DNA of 64,000 bases from Limnomonas spitsbergensis (Eukaryota; Chlorophyta; Chlorophyceae; Chlamydomonadales). The stretch is from assembly GCA_037349105.1 (NCBI GenBank), contig JAYJMM010000026.1, forward strand, positions 2,046,001-2,110,000. The letters run 5' to 3'. Position numbers and translations under genes: made by a program. Below are positions 12,001 to 22,200 of this stretch, in pieces (position 1 is the first letter of the stretch; every line of letters begins with the position of its first letter). The notes below the pieces were generated by a model. That model did no database searches. It was not told the DNA's origin and saw nothing but the letters and a program-made list of their open reading frames with translations.

Positions 12001-15000
12001 TGCAAAGATTGCTTGCACGAGTCACACACGTCTGTCAAAGTGGTCGGTCAATCATCTCTCAACCGCCGGTTTCAAATCGTGGTCACTCAGCCGCCGAAAT
12101 CGAGATGGAAAGTATGGAAAAGTATGGATACTCTCACCATGAAAATGCTCCCCTTGTAGTTGTTAGATTGATTGACTGCGTGGCAAGGGAGAGAGAGGAC
12201 ATGTTGCACAAGTATAGCGGACATAGTGTATATGGCAGACATGGTACATGCGGCCAGATTATGCATGCCAGGGAAGTGCAAACTGGACAGCAGGGCCAGC
12301 TAAACAAAAAAAGGTGCAGGGTTAACCGGTACGGAAATGCGGTTGGGACGAACGGTACAGTACAGATACTGGTGCAGTATGGCCAAAATGGACGGACTGG
12401 TAAGAAATGGCCGATACGGTGATTCAACACATTACGGTTTTCTTAAATGGTGAGGAGGGGTACGGTAAACGGGTAACCCTGGTAACCCTGGTAGCCCTGG
12501 TAACCCTGGTAACCCTGGTGACCCTGGTAGCCCTGGTGACCCTGGTAGCCCTGGTGACCCTGGTAACCCTGGTGACCCTGGTGACCCTGGTGACCCTGGT
12601 AGCCCTGGTAGCCCTGGTGACCCTGGTAACCCTGGTAACCCTGGTGACCCTGGTAACCCTGGTAACCCTGGTAACCCTGGTAACCCTGGTAACCCTGGTG
12701 ACCCTGGTAACCCTGGTAACCCTGGTGACCCTGGTGACCCTGGTAACCCTGGTGACCCTGGTGACCCTGGTAACCCTGGTGACCCTGGTAACCCTGGTAG
12801 CCCTGGTAACCCTGGTAGCCCTGGTGACCCTGGTAACCCTGGTGACCCTGGTAACCCTGGTGACCCTGGTAACCCTGGTAGCCCTGGTGACCCTGGTGAC
12901 CCTGGTGACCCTGGTAACCCTGGTGACCCTGGTGACCCTGGTAACCCTGGTGACCCTGGTAACCCTGGTAACCCTGGTGACCCTGGTAACCCTGGTAACC
13001 CTGGTGACCCTGGTGACCCTGGTGACCCTGGTGACCCTGGTAACCCTCGTGACCCTGGTGACCCTGGTGACCCTGGTAACCCTGGTGACCCTGGTGTCCC
13101 TGGTAACCCTGGTGACCCTGGTGACCCTGGTAACCCTGGTGACCCTGGTGACCCTGGCAACCCTGGTAACCCTGGTAACCCTGGTGACCCTGGTGACCCT
13201 GGTAACCCTGGTGACCCTGGTAGCCCTGGTGACCCTGGCAACCCTGGTAACCCTGGCAACCCTGAGAAGGTGCTCCCTCTCGAGACAACCACAACATGTC
13301 CCGCATGTTGACAACAGGGTTCATTTTCGCACACAACCCATGTATGCATGCAAGGAAAGTGCAATATGGACAGCGGACTAGCAGCTACACAAAAGAATGA
13401 AGGTGCTGACTCACGGGAGGACCTCACGATGTCCCGCATGTTGACGACGTTCTCGTGCCGCAACGTGCTCAGGATCTTGATCTCCCTTATGGCTGTGATG
13501 GGGAAACCCTCCTTCTCAGTGTCCATGCGGATCTTCTTCAGTGCAACCTTGCCCTGGGGCATCAGAAACAGAGCGAGAGGAAGGGGGGTCAGTGTTCCTT
13601 TTTCGGCCATGGAACCACCATCAGTAGGCCATCAGTAGGCCATACGATTCTCCTTCAATGCAACCCTGCTCTGGAGCCTCAAAAAATTGAAGTGAGAGGA
13701 AGGGGGGTCTGGTCGAAGCGCGCGAAGCGCGTAGGGTCAGAGACACAGGACTGTAAGCAATCGTCTGGCGCTTCATTGGAAGGGACCCGTAGAATGTTGC
13801 AAGCGGGCTATCCTACTTGAGGACAGAACTGCTTTGGGCCAAGCGGTACCTCACGCCTCCTGCTTCGGCGGAGCGTGCAGTCTTTCCTTCTTTCTTAATG
13901 AACACAAGCACAGGCGCCAATGCTGTGCAATTGCTCCGAAAGTAGATATATGGTCACATTTTTGAGCTGGAGCCCCGAAAGGGGTCTTATCGGTCTTAGC
14001 AGGAAATCCACTAGACAAGTGAGCTACCGTTGGGCAGTCTAGCAGGCAGGCTAACTACCGGACCACCGGGACGGGTGAAACCCTTACAAGGCGCATGCGC
14101 CTCCTGGCGCCCTATCGGCTGTCACAAATCTGGAACCGGAATGCCTATTCCCTGCGTCCTTACTCCCTCTAATTGCTTAGTCCCGACCTCCTCACTCCCT
14201 CTGGTTGCCAACTCTCTACGTCCTCACTCCCTCTGATTGCCTAGTCCCTGCGTCCTCACTCCCTCTGATTGCCAACTCCATATGTCCTCACTCCCTCTGA
14301 TTGCCAACTCTCTACGTCCTTACTCCCTCTGATTGCTTAGTCCCTACCACCTTACTCCCTCTGATTGCCTACTACCAACATCCGCTTGCCCATTCCATGG
14401 CCGCCCAGCAAGCCGGCATAAAATCTCTTCATTAGCCCATTAAGCTTTCACTCCCCCCATGCAAGCGCTCTCTCCATGCAAGCTATCTCTCCACACAAGC
14501 GATATTTCCATGCAAGCGATCTCTCCATGCAAGCGATCTCTCCATGCAAGCAACCTTTCCATGCAAGCGATCTCTACACGCATGATTCCCTCAAGCGGCC
14601 GCAAGGGAACTTGCTGAAGGCAGATTTGTGGTATTCCCAGGTGCCGGTTAGCCGCACACGAAGCTAGATGGTAGGCTACTCAGCACTGCGGCCGAACGGG
14701 CGCCCCTTCCTAAATTCACGCCTCAGGGTGCATGTTTCTTTCATTATTTCCTAGTTTCAAATACGTGTCACAATCAGCGGCCGGCCACTCACCTGATCAC
14801 CTTCCCAATTGTTGCCCATGACGACATGACTGGCCGTGTGTACCCTCCACACATGTGATTCATTCACACATGTGTTTCTTTAATGTTGACTGTCCTCGCA
14901 ATACTGCACACAATGCCACTCCCCTCACCTTAGTGCTTCTTCTTGGGGCTACAAGCTCACCTTCGGCAGGCCGCCCCACAGCCACCTTGGGCCGGCCTAC

Positions 15001-15770
15001 GCCTGGAGCCCAAAGCAGCACGGCTGTCAACTATTGGGCCCGCGGCCAGAGGTCGGAATGTAGCTGACATGTGGCTGAGTTTCGAAAAAAGAAATAGTTT
15101 CCCTCACCTTATCTCCTGCCCAATCGTGCATGCATGTAATTCATGCATGCATTTCTTAAATGCATGCGTCCGCCCATGTCGCACTGTTTCCCTTAACCTT
15201 CAGGTCCCTGCAGGGTGTCGTTTTCTTTCTTTCTTGCATGCGTTCTCCATGCTTGACATTCCCGCAATATTGCCTACAACGCCACTCCCCTCACCTGATC
15301 TCCTGTCCGATCATTGCCCATGAAGACCTGGCCGTACGTGCCCTCTCCGATCTGCTTGTCCACGTTGAACGTATAGGCGGACACGACAGTGCGCGTGCCT
15401 CCATACTGCACAAGAGTTTTCGAGAGGCAGAGGTAGGACACGCAGGATCAAAAAGCAAAGGGTAAGTACTCGGGCAGGCTACGATTCGATTCGGCTTGCC
15501 ACTTTTCCATGCTTTACAGCATGCGATAGGCCCCGCACTGCTTGTGAAGCCTCGAGGAGGCAAGAGGCAGTGCTCAAGAGAGAGGAAGGGGGGCGCAATC
15601 AATGAAACGGATAGCACCTAAAGCCCAGCTGCTGCTCCTTGCACCGCCCCAGCTCCTCCAACCCTAGCAGCGAGCATGCTGCAGCTTCTGACCTGCTCGT
15701 CCTCCCCCGCAGAGGGCAGCTCTATCTTGCATAAGATGGGGGGTCCCGGGGCGGATCCAGCGGTTGCCAT
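3088..15770 (-). CDS. CDKC: CDK9/CDK12/CDKC-type cyclin-dependent kinase (3' end missing)
   Basis: Serine/threonine kinase of the transcriptional CDK group, whose members phosphorylate the RNA polymerase II C-terminal domain with a cyclin T/K partner. Exons in coding order: 15693-15770, 15295-15405, 13415-13553, 12138-12175, 11855-11926, 9537-9604, 8862-8917, 7519-7594, 3997-4103, 3088-3178. All have GT-AG borders and phases join without a break, giving 278 residues. Landmarks: P-loop GEGTYG 46-51, Lys69 (VALKK), PITAIRE helix 81-87, HRD 168-170 with Lys172 and Asn175, DFG 188-190, T-loop Thr204 in [15 protein letters not shown], then the αF/αG region ending SKMPY. The start follows from an open first exon, [14 protein letters not shown]. 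The last 60 or more kinase-domain residues are not visible; they should lie left of 3088 or outside the window. Introns carry minisatellites and MITEs. PITAIRE fits CDK12/13 and plant CDKC better than CDK9. Confidence 0.9.
3283..3430. repeat. 28-bp tandem repeat
   Basis: About five copies of a unit ACATACTTGACAGAAGAAGG then AGGGAGAC. It lies in the kinase intron upstream of exon 3088-3178, on the minus-strand reading. Confidence 0.9.
3526..3990. repeat. 24-bp minisatellite in kinase intron
   Basis: About 19 copies of GTGTGCATGGCGGGGCACAT plus TCCC, starting next to the donor of exon 3997-4103. Because 24 is divisible by 3, all six frames stay open, which creates spurious long ORFs on both strands; one (3521-4150 minus) is simply the kinase exon reading into the repeat. 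Confidence 0.95.
4296..4612. repeat. Telomere-like TTTAGGG minisatellite
   Basis: Units of TCCTGCCACGACCTCTATCT followed by one or two TTAGGGTTTAGGG blocks, about nine copies, inside the large kinase intron 4104-7518. The motif is the plant-type telomere sequence, but it is interstitial and interrupted. Confidence 0.9.
4701..6222. repeat. C-rich minisatellite, ~36-40 bp unit
   Basis: About 40 copies of GTGGATGGCCACAAATG, a C run of 6-8, T, a second C run of 7-9, then CTAGC. The first part, GGATGGCCACAAATG, resembles a piece of the family A MITE (GCTGGCCACAAATGGGGCC), and the right edge runs into a MITE end (CCAGAGGCTGGAGTGTAGCTG), so the array probably expanded from a MITE. Confidence 0.95.
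6405..6590 (+). mobile_element. Family A hAT-type MITE copy
   Basis: Left end GTGTTTCTTTTTTCGGC, right end GTCACGAAAAAATAAACAGTG, family core between. In the kinase intron. Confidence 0.75.
6778..6969 (+). mobile_element. Family A2 hAT-type MITE with intact target-site duplication
   Basis: Begins CAGTGTTTCTTGTAGTGCG and ends AAAAAAAATCACTG. It is flanked on both sides by the identical 8-mer CACTACGT (6770-6777 and 6970-6977). CAGTG/CACTG ends with an 8-bp duplication are the hallmark of hAT transposons. At about 192 bp it has no coding capacity. Confidence 0.88.
7062..7500. other. Partial MITE and family B repeat in kinase intron
   Basis: 7062-7195 is a right-truncated family A piece (TTTATTTTTTCGGCCGAGAG onward). 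7411-7495 is a family B repeat, marked by GGTAACGACGTGAATGTGGC, CCCCGAGCTGCAT and CCTTGACCTCCATGCCCC, then a CTTTC-rich end. No coding signal. Confidence 0.55.
7612..7717 (-). mobile_element. Short family A MITE beside kinase exon
   Basis: 106-bp internally deleted copy with good ends CAGTGTTTCTTTTTTGTG and GGCAAAAAGAAACACTG. The flanking 8-mers GGAACGGG and GAAACGGG differ at one base. It sits 17 bp upstream, in gene sense, of the exon 7519-7594 that encodes DFG and the T-loop, so it lies in or near that intron's branch-point region. Confidence 0.82.
8138..8302. repeat. 26-bp tandem repeat
   Basis: Six copies of GTGTTTGATATCATTCCTGC then TAGACT, in the intron between kinase exons 7519-7594 and 8862-8917. 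Confidence 0.9.
8746..8866. repeat. 60-bp tandem duplication with family D core at a splice donor
   Basis: Two copies of a block with CACGTGGCCGAGTGTTCAGC and CAGCCGATGGTGCACACACA, ending at the donor of kinase exon 8862-8917. The core matches family D (see 2866-2940, 47645-47710, 47990-48050). Confidence 0.7.
10370..10530 (+). mobile_element. Family I MITE-like repeat copy
   Basis: Contains GGGGTTGAGGGATCCACGAG, AACGCCAGATTTCAGTCAGA and ends GAGGGGAGGCAAATCAAATC. Related to 38286-38427, 25262-25315 (inverse), 42050-42110 (inverse) and 55110-55245. A best copy has terminal inverted repeats of the type TTTGCTTTGCCTTCCCTC. Confidence 0.55.
10674..10885 (+). mobile_element. Family A hAT-type MITE copy
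   Basis: Ends CAGTTTTTCC and GAAAAAAAGAAATTACTG. Flanking 8-mers TTCACCAT and TTCACCGC agree at six positions, so a worn target-site duplication is likely. Confidence 0.72.
11726..11874. repeat. 35-bp exact direct repeat spanning a splice donor, with a family B element between
   Basis: 11726-11760 and 11840-11874 are identical over 35 bp. The right copy is the last 20 bases of kinase exon 11855-11926 plus 15 bases of intron, so a second donor with its exon bases lies 114 bp into the intron. The intervening 11761-11839 is a family B repeat (TTCCTTAACCTCCACCCCC onward), and a related block lies at 11505-11606. Confidence 0.9.
12470..13264. repeat. 9-bp minisatellite GGTRACCCT in kinase intron
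   Basis: About 88 tandem units of GGTAACCCT, GGTGACCCT or GGTAGCCCT, filling most of the intron between kinase exons 13415-13553 and 12138-12175. On the minus strand one frame reads collagen-like Gly-Leu/Ser-Pro. That frame is open from the preceding exon through the intron (13610-12432). Confidence 0.97.
13735..13890 (+). repeat. Dispersed repeat, family E
   Basis: Shares GTCTGGCGCTTC, the AGCGGTACCTCACGCCTCCT block and TGCTTCGGCGGAG with 60478-60610. Two copies only in this window, in the same orientation; nature unknown. Confidence 0.6.
14020..14110 (+). repeat. Dispersed repeat with tRNA-like A box
   Basis: The stretch ACAAGTGAGCTACCGTTGGG to GACGGGTGAAACCC recurs inverted at 48585-48655. 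The reverse complement has GGTAGTTAGCCTGCCTGC, which resembles a tRNA/SINE A box, but I see no convincing B box or cloverleaf, so I do not call a tRNA. Confidence 0.4.
14140..14590. repeat. Two short tandem arrays
   Basis: 14140-14370 repeats CTCCCTCTGATTGCCAACTC-type units. 14455-14580 repeats CCATGCAAGCGATCTCT about six times. Both are in the first half of the intron following kinase exon 15295-15405. Confidence 0.8.
14785..15130 (-). repeat. Copies of the P-loop exon's 3' edge and donor
   Basis: 14787-14835 and about 15095-15115 repeat, with divergence, the end of kinase exon 15295-15405 and its donor (plus-strand pattern CTCACCTGATCTCCTG, then ATTGCCCATGA). The upstream sequence is shared too: 14880-14930 matches 15245-15295. 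A family A MITE copy (14932-15099) lies between them. Confidence 0.75.
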
Positions 15771-16272
15771 TACTTGCGATTGTTCGGCAGAACGCTGGGG
15801 GCAACCACCACCGAGGCTGCAGCGGGCAACAGAAGAGACCTGGCAAATTGAACGCTGCTGTTCAAGTGATTGGTCCGAAGCTCTGATTAGGAGCTACTAG
15901 TTTTGTCCTGTCCCGGGCAGTGAAACCCGAGTGAAACATTTCATATACACTTCCGCTACAATTCGGCTACCGCTTTGCCAACACTTTGCAATGCCGTTGC
16001 CGTGACCTAACGGTGCACCGAACATCTGACGTCAGCATCCACGTTGGCCTCCCCTTGGGGCTATATATAAGGCTTTGGTTCCGAGTAAATAGAGCCTCTA
16101 GCGCGACGACGACCCGTCCCAATTTCTCTTTTTGCGTGGTATCTTCCTCGCTCGGGGGTGTAACTGCAAGCGAGGAAAGTTCAAAGCAAAATTAGTAATT
16201 TTAAATTACTGAAAGACATCAATCAATTCGCTCGTTGCATACATCACACAATACAATATCGTAGTCAGGTCA
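15771..16272. promoter_or_regulatory. Upstream region with plus-strand TATA-like block
   Basis: On the minus strand this is upstream of the kinase start. On the plus strand GGGGCTATATATAAGGC at about 16057-16073 is followed by a pyrimidine-rich tract, which could be the promoter of an LTR-type element rather than of a gene. No downstream plus-strand gene is clear, so this is a weak call. Confidence 0.25.
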
Positions 16273-16451
16273 ATGATCGGCCAGGACACGTCGGGCCATG
16301 CAGCTAGGACAACATGGACAATGCTCAATCCCACTAGGCAGGCAGGCTGCAGGCAGGCAGGCAGGGTGTTACCAGAGCTGTTGTCTTCACGTTACATTAC
16401 GTCAAGGGGCGGGGTTGGGCAGGACGCACAATTTGGCAACAACAAAGCTCT

Positions 16452-17078
16452 TTGCCTCGTCCAACGTTACCTGCACAGAGGCACGGAGAGTGGTATGTTC
16501 ACGATTATGGATGCCACCCCGGCAACAACTCTCCCCCCGGGGGTCTACGACACACGTATCGTCGTATGCCACAATGGATGCTTCCTGCTGTCCCCCCTAC
16601 TGACACCCTCTGCCGCCTTCGACCAAACCTCCTCTTGGTTGAAGGCCTGCCCATTGCCGATCTCCACAGCTTTCCCCCGCCCGGCTTACCAACCCCGCCT
16701 TCCTTCTTGACCTTCAACAGTTCAACACCGTATCACCGTTGTACTACCCACATTCTTGAACTTGATTTTACTTCCAATCTGCAATTCTGCCTGTCCCACA
16801 AATCCACACAGCATGAACAATTTGTACATTTCCTCCGCGCCGCTGGATGGACCTTCTCTACCCCTACCATGACACCTCTTCCCACCACTCCTCCACAACC
16901 TCTTCCAACTCCGACATCACCCCCTCCTCCTGACCCCCTCTCCCTGCATCCCTTTGTTTCTTTTGTCATCATTGGATGCTCTGGTATTTTCTGTAAAGAC
17001 ATCATGCACATTTTCCCTGTTTTTGTTATTTCACCCCTCCATGGCTCCATGTCCCTAGTACTACCGTACTCTGCTTAA
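16452..17078 (+). pseudogene. Possible retroelement C-terminal fragment
   Basis: A 208-residue plus-strand frame, proline-rich at the end. Its middle (RPNLLLVEG, then ILELDFTSNL, a Lys and FVHFLRAAGW) has the spacing of a restriction-like endonuclease: a Pro-Asn-Leu in place of PD, then E-x-D, then Lys and a GW. Such domains close RLE-type non-LTR retrotransposons. No reverse transcriptase frame is visible upstream, so if real it is a 5'-truncated copy. Could also be chance coding. Confidence 0.35.
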
Positions 17079-17649
17079 ACAACTTTCCGTTCACAATATC
17101 CAGTCTGCATTTTCCATCCATCGTCTTCGACATTACCGACAACAGTCACAACGATTGTCGATTGGCGTCTCCCCCTGTTAGGGTCTTACTGACCCGCCCT
17201 GGTCTCATTTCTCTTCCCAAGGTACCGTATACGATACCGTACATACGGACATAGCAGGGCTTGGGCGTCTCGTCAGCCTGTACTTCCCAAAATCCACGCC
17301 GCATCGGCGTTCTCTTTTCTTTTAAACAAGCAGGTTTTTTCACAAGATAAAGAATGGTTAGAAAGTTAATTCAGATTAACAACCATCCGTTCGCAGCAAC
17401 TATTGCAACCACCTGCTATCATGCTATGTTCCGTGAATCTAATTGCGCGAAGTATGAATTTATACATTCAGGACATCTCTTATCCTCAAGCTACATCTTC
17501 AGCCCCTAATCTTCGGCAGAAGGGAACAGTGAACTTTGCTGGAACTCGTAAAGTGGCTTGACTGAAGTTGTTGGCAACATGGCAAAAATGCCCGGTATGG
17601 TGTTTTAGCACGGAACAGTATTGTTGCGACCTTTTAACGATACGGTGCG

Positions 17650-17905
17650 CAGACGGCCAGCACTCTGGTAGAAGCCTGCTGCAGACCCTACTCAGAGCCT
17701 GCCGCAAACCCTACTCAGAGCGCACCGCAAACCCAACTCAGAGCCCATGGCAAACCGACTCAGAGCCTGCCGCAAACCCTACTTATAGCGCGCCGCAAAC
17801 CTACTCATGGCCCGCCGCAAACCCTACTTATAGCCTGCCGCAAATCTACTCAAAGCCTGCCGCAAACCCTATTTAGAGCCTGCCGCAAACCCAGTTCAGA
17901 GACCT
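17650..17905. repeat. 21-22 bp tandem repeat
   Basis: About ten copies of CTACTCAGAGCCTGCCGCAA plus AC, with variants. Intergenic between the kinase and AMMECR1 genes. Confidence 0.85.
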
Positions 17906-18877
17906 CGATTAGTCGATTGGTAACATTTCCTCACAAAAATGTCCAGCCAATCTTCCAATCAATCAATGACTTTACACCAGCCAGTCAATCATAAGCGTGA
18001 ATACAAGCTGCCTTAGCTCACTTGCTCTTCATTCTCCTTCCTTGCCTCGAACCCTTCCTGTTGCCCTACAGGCCTGCACCGTTACCCCAACCATCACATG
18101 CTCTCGCAAGGCATATTTTATTTCTTTTAGCGGAATAAAGCTATGGATTCTCTTTGTAAAAAGTACTACACCCAAGGGGTACGTGATCCGCACTTTTCTT
18201 AGTCAATAGGGATCGTCTTGTGACGAGTCCGCCCTGTCACACACTTTTTGAAGCACAAAAACGAAGGGCCACACTGATCACACAAGCCGAGGTGTGATGT
18301 AAAGCAAATCAGCATAACATACGATGCCATCCAAATAATAAAAAAGGCGAAAGTGGAAGTAGGCAAGCGTGGCAAAGCTTGCCTGTCAAAGCTACCACCC
18401 TGCAAAACAAGACCAAGCGGGCCAGGCACAAAGAGCCACATCACAAGGCTGGAGGTTCCTTATCCAGCTTCCGACTAATTTTAGTCATAGACTGTAAAAT
18501 AAGACGTCAGAAAGCATGCATCAGCACAATGTCGCTCACGCTTTTGGGGCGGCATGACGGTCAACATTTTTTGTTTTCCATTCCAGCAGAGCATCACTTT
18601 TGATGCATGGACCACGTGCCTGCAAACCGGTACGAGCACTGAGAAAAAGCAGGACAGCGAGCGAAGAAATTGTCAAGCTTTCCATCACGGTCCCAACATC
18701 ATTCCAATCTGCCCCCCCCCCCTTTACTCCCAAACTGCGAAAAGGACACACACGGTATTTGACCCTGCCGCCTGTCTTGGCCACGCTTGGCCACGCCCTC
18801 CTGTGGCCACCTGTCCCATTCTCATGCGCAGTTTGTTTCCTTTCGGGAACGAATCAAACCTTTGGCGGCCACCCTAC
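17906..18877. other. Intergenic, no gene seen
   Basis: Between the 17.7-kb repeat and a MITE. Several short open frames on both strands overlap each other, and none has a family match or splice-site pattern. Confidence 0.5.
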
Positions 18878-19068
18878 CAGTGTTGCTTTTTCGGCTACGG
18901 GTCCACCTTTGAAGGCCCACCCTGCGGCCGCCAAAGGCCCGATCAGGCCCAAACCTGGACCAGCCTACGACTGATGGCCAATGTAGCATAGTTGGCCACA
19001 AATGGGGCCTCCGGCCAGAAGCTGCAGTGTAGCTGACATGTAGCTGAGTCACGCAAAAAAATATGGGC
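18878..19068 (+). mobile_element. Family A hAT-type MITE with exact 8-bp target-site duplication
   Basis: Starts CAGTGTTGCTTTTTCGGC and ends with a decayed right terminus after GAGTCACGCAAAAAAATA. The 8-mer CACCCTAC is repeated exactly at 18870-18877 and 19069-19076. Confidence 0.88.
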
Positions 19069-19247
19069 CACCCTACGACTGCCTCACGCCTTATTGGAGC
19101 CAAACCTTAAAACTGGTTCACAGACACAAGCAAGCAGAATGGCTGATGACCGGGCATGGGGGGGGCCTCTGGCAGTAGACCATCATGATATAACTTGACT
19201 CCCGTTCGACGGTAGTCGAGCTGCTGAAAGAATAAGCCATGCACGCA

Positions 19248-22200
19248 TCATGCCTGCACCGCCACCAGATCGCCCTCCAGCGCCGTGGCCTCCTGGCGCG
19301 CCACCTCCTCCTCGGCATCCCTCTCCGCCCGCGTCTGCAGGTACTCCTTGTAGGTTAGCGTGCAGGTCGTCGAGCGGTAACGGATCAGCTGGAGGGTACT
19401 GCGGAGGGCTTCGCTGGGACGCGTGAGACAGCCGGATTTTAGGATCAACGCGTCAATGCACTCCTGGAGGGGGAATCGCGCGTTTGGGGAGAGGAGGGGA
19501 GGGGGCACAGCAGGCGTTGGGGAGAGGGGGGAGGGGGCACAACAGGCGTCGGGGAGGAGGAGGGGGCACATTGGCACAACAGACATGGGGTCCCTTGCAT
19601 CATTTGTTTCACGTCACTCGAGATTGCAGACGAGGGTCGGGTGCACTGTTTTTATGAAGCCATAATCAGGGCCTCAGACTATAAAAGAGGCCAAAACAAT
19701 GATTTTGAAGGATGGAAAGAATGCCAGACAGCATATTCCTCTCAGCCTTTGCGACCGACATCACCCCTCATCAAAGCTAAACCCTCAACCCTAGACAGCA
19801 TATTCCTCTCAGCCTTTGCGACCGACACCACCCTTCATCAAAGCTGACTCACTTACTTGCTGGTGTTTTTCTTTCAAATTCCAATCACGCCCGCTTCAGG
19901 CTCTTTTCCATGCTTTCAACGTCATCGCACCTGCTTGCTCCATCCATACTCTGTTGCAACCTCTGGCAGGAAGCTATTCACCAAGAACTCCGCGAGAACT
20001 CGCTACTTCTGGTGACAAAAAGCAATTGCGAATGCCACGAACAAATCCCTGGTCGCAACGGCTAGCTCCATCCCTGCTCAATCGCGCTCATTTCGCGCAT
20101 GCGGCGCTCTTTTCAAAGATGTCAGTAACCGACAAGTACCGGTACCGTAGAACCACTTCGGGGTCGCCGCATCCCCCAAAAAATGATTTATTTTTTCGTC
20201 ATTCAGCCAAAAAGAATTTGAAAACCGGCCGCGCAACGGCGTAGTTTTATTTTAATTTAACGCCGCGCAGCAGGTAAAGTAATTTAAGGTCGCGCATCAG
20301 TTAAAATAATATGAATTTCCGTGCGCGCAGCACTCTCAGCCAGTAGAGTAAAACTCCCTGGCCGTTTTTGGGCCTCAGGAAACGTGTGGCTGTTGGGCCC
20401 CCAATCGTCAGCAGTTGTCAGCGACCGTCTCTGCCCCCAGGATTGAGCTTCGCTATGGGGACTGGCGTAAGGATGACTCGACGGATGTCAAATCAAACAG
20501 TTGCGCGCTAGCGTACGGCTTTTCTGGACATGGCTGTTTTAATGCATAGCGCGCACCCCCACAATAGTTGTTTGGGCAACTGACGTACACTCCGCGCAGC
20601 GGCGATTTTTGAATTAATATTAGCGTACAGCCATATCCGCACACCACAATAATATATTAATTATGAGCAAAGTCTATGGACTTCTACGGTAATAGCGAAC
20701 ATCACTAAAAAAAGCCATTGGTGACACCCGCTTGCTCCACCGCTGCTCATTTCATTATTTCCACGTACCTGCTTACTCCATCCCTGCTTATTTCCATATT
20801 TTCCACGCCATCGCACCTGCTTGCTCCATCCCTGCTCCGCGGCCACCTCTGGTAGGAATGTGGCCGTGCGGCGGCTACCTCCGCTCCTTGGATCCGGATC
20901 CAAAAAATCAATGATCAGGCCGTGGCGCCCCACCTGCAATTCATAGCAGTGCTCCTGATTTCAAAATCGATTCTTACTCTTCTAAAAGCCAGTGATTTGA
21001 AACAGTGTGAACATATGGCCCCACCTGCGAAAGTCGAAGGATAACAACATACTGGCTTGTGAACCAGAAGTAGAAAATATAAATTGTCAAGGGCTCCAAA
21101 GGCTCTACATCTCCAAACATGATGTACCAAGCATGATGTACCAAGTTTGCAACGACCGAGCCGTGGCGCCCCACTTGCGTTTCATAAAAGGACCCACTCA
21201 GGCTTGTAAACCAGAAATAAAGAAATAAAACTACACCCTACTGGAGCGTGGAGGTTGAGGAAACAACGCAGCTTGGGGCCGTAGCCACATCCGCGCCGTT
21301 ACCATGTTTAAATTGCTATCAAACCAGACAGAAAGAAGACTACGCCCCTCAGGGTCGTGAGGGTTAAGGAAACAGTGTGGCATGGGCCGAGGCAACGTCC
21401 ACGCCGTTACCATCGTAACAAGAGTAATATAAATAAAAGAGCTAAAATGCCAAGGGCTCCAATTCAATCCAAACAGGATGACCCAAGCAGGACACCAAGA
21501 AGTATCATGTTTTGATCCTGTTGGCCAGCGAAGCAATAAGATCTATGGCAATGGATTTCTAACAGCCGAGCCGTGTTCATTTCTTCGGCTACGAGTCCAC
21601 CTGCGGCCGCCAAAGGCCCGATTGGGACCAAACATGGACCGGCCTGCTGGCCAATGTAGCATAGCTGGCCACAAATGGGGCCTCCGGTTGCAGTGTGGCT
21701 GACACGTAGCTGAGTCACGAAAAGATAAATAAATACTGGCTGAATCCCCAATCCCCAATCCCTATCTTCTCAGGAGCTCCTCTGCACATGGAGTGGAGAG
21801 GCCTGTAAGAATGAAAGATATACGCCCTGAGGCGTGGATTAAGGAAGGAACCGGTTCAGCCGCAGTACTAAGTAGCCCACCATCTCGCTCTGTGTGCGGC
21901 TACCCGGCACCCGGGACTTACATAAGGGCTATATCTTGTGCTAGAAAGTGTGTCGTCTTCTCCCACATTTCGCCATCTTATCTATAAGCTAATATTCTTT
22001 CTTGAAGTTATTACAGATAGAGCCAGCGAAAAATTTGGCCTGGAGAATACCCATTGAGGCCATGCAGGAAGCTGATCTGTAGCTGAACTGCACCACCCCA
22101 CAAAATGGACATAGGTTGCCTTCCAGCGGAAGACTTTTTCGGCTGCAAGGCCACCATCAGCAGGCCGCCCTGCGGCTGTCAGAGGCCCAGTGTTCCTTTT

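Noticed and set aside
12407..13381. Plus-strand 324-residue VTLVTL repeat protein and minus-strand collagen-like protein
   Set aside because: Low-complexity translation of a 9-bp satellite inside a kinase intron.
13415..13436. Alternative donor ATC|GTGAGG for the PITAIRE kinase exon
   Set aside because: It gives phase 0, which puts the next exon out of frame; the donor at 13414 (C|GTGAGT) gives phase 1 and restores [11 protein letters not shown].
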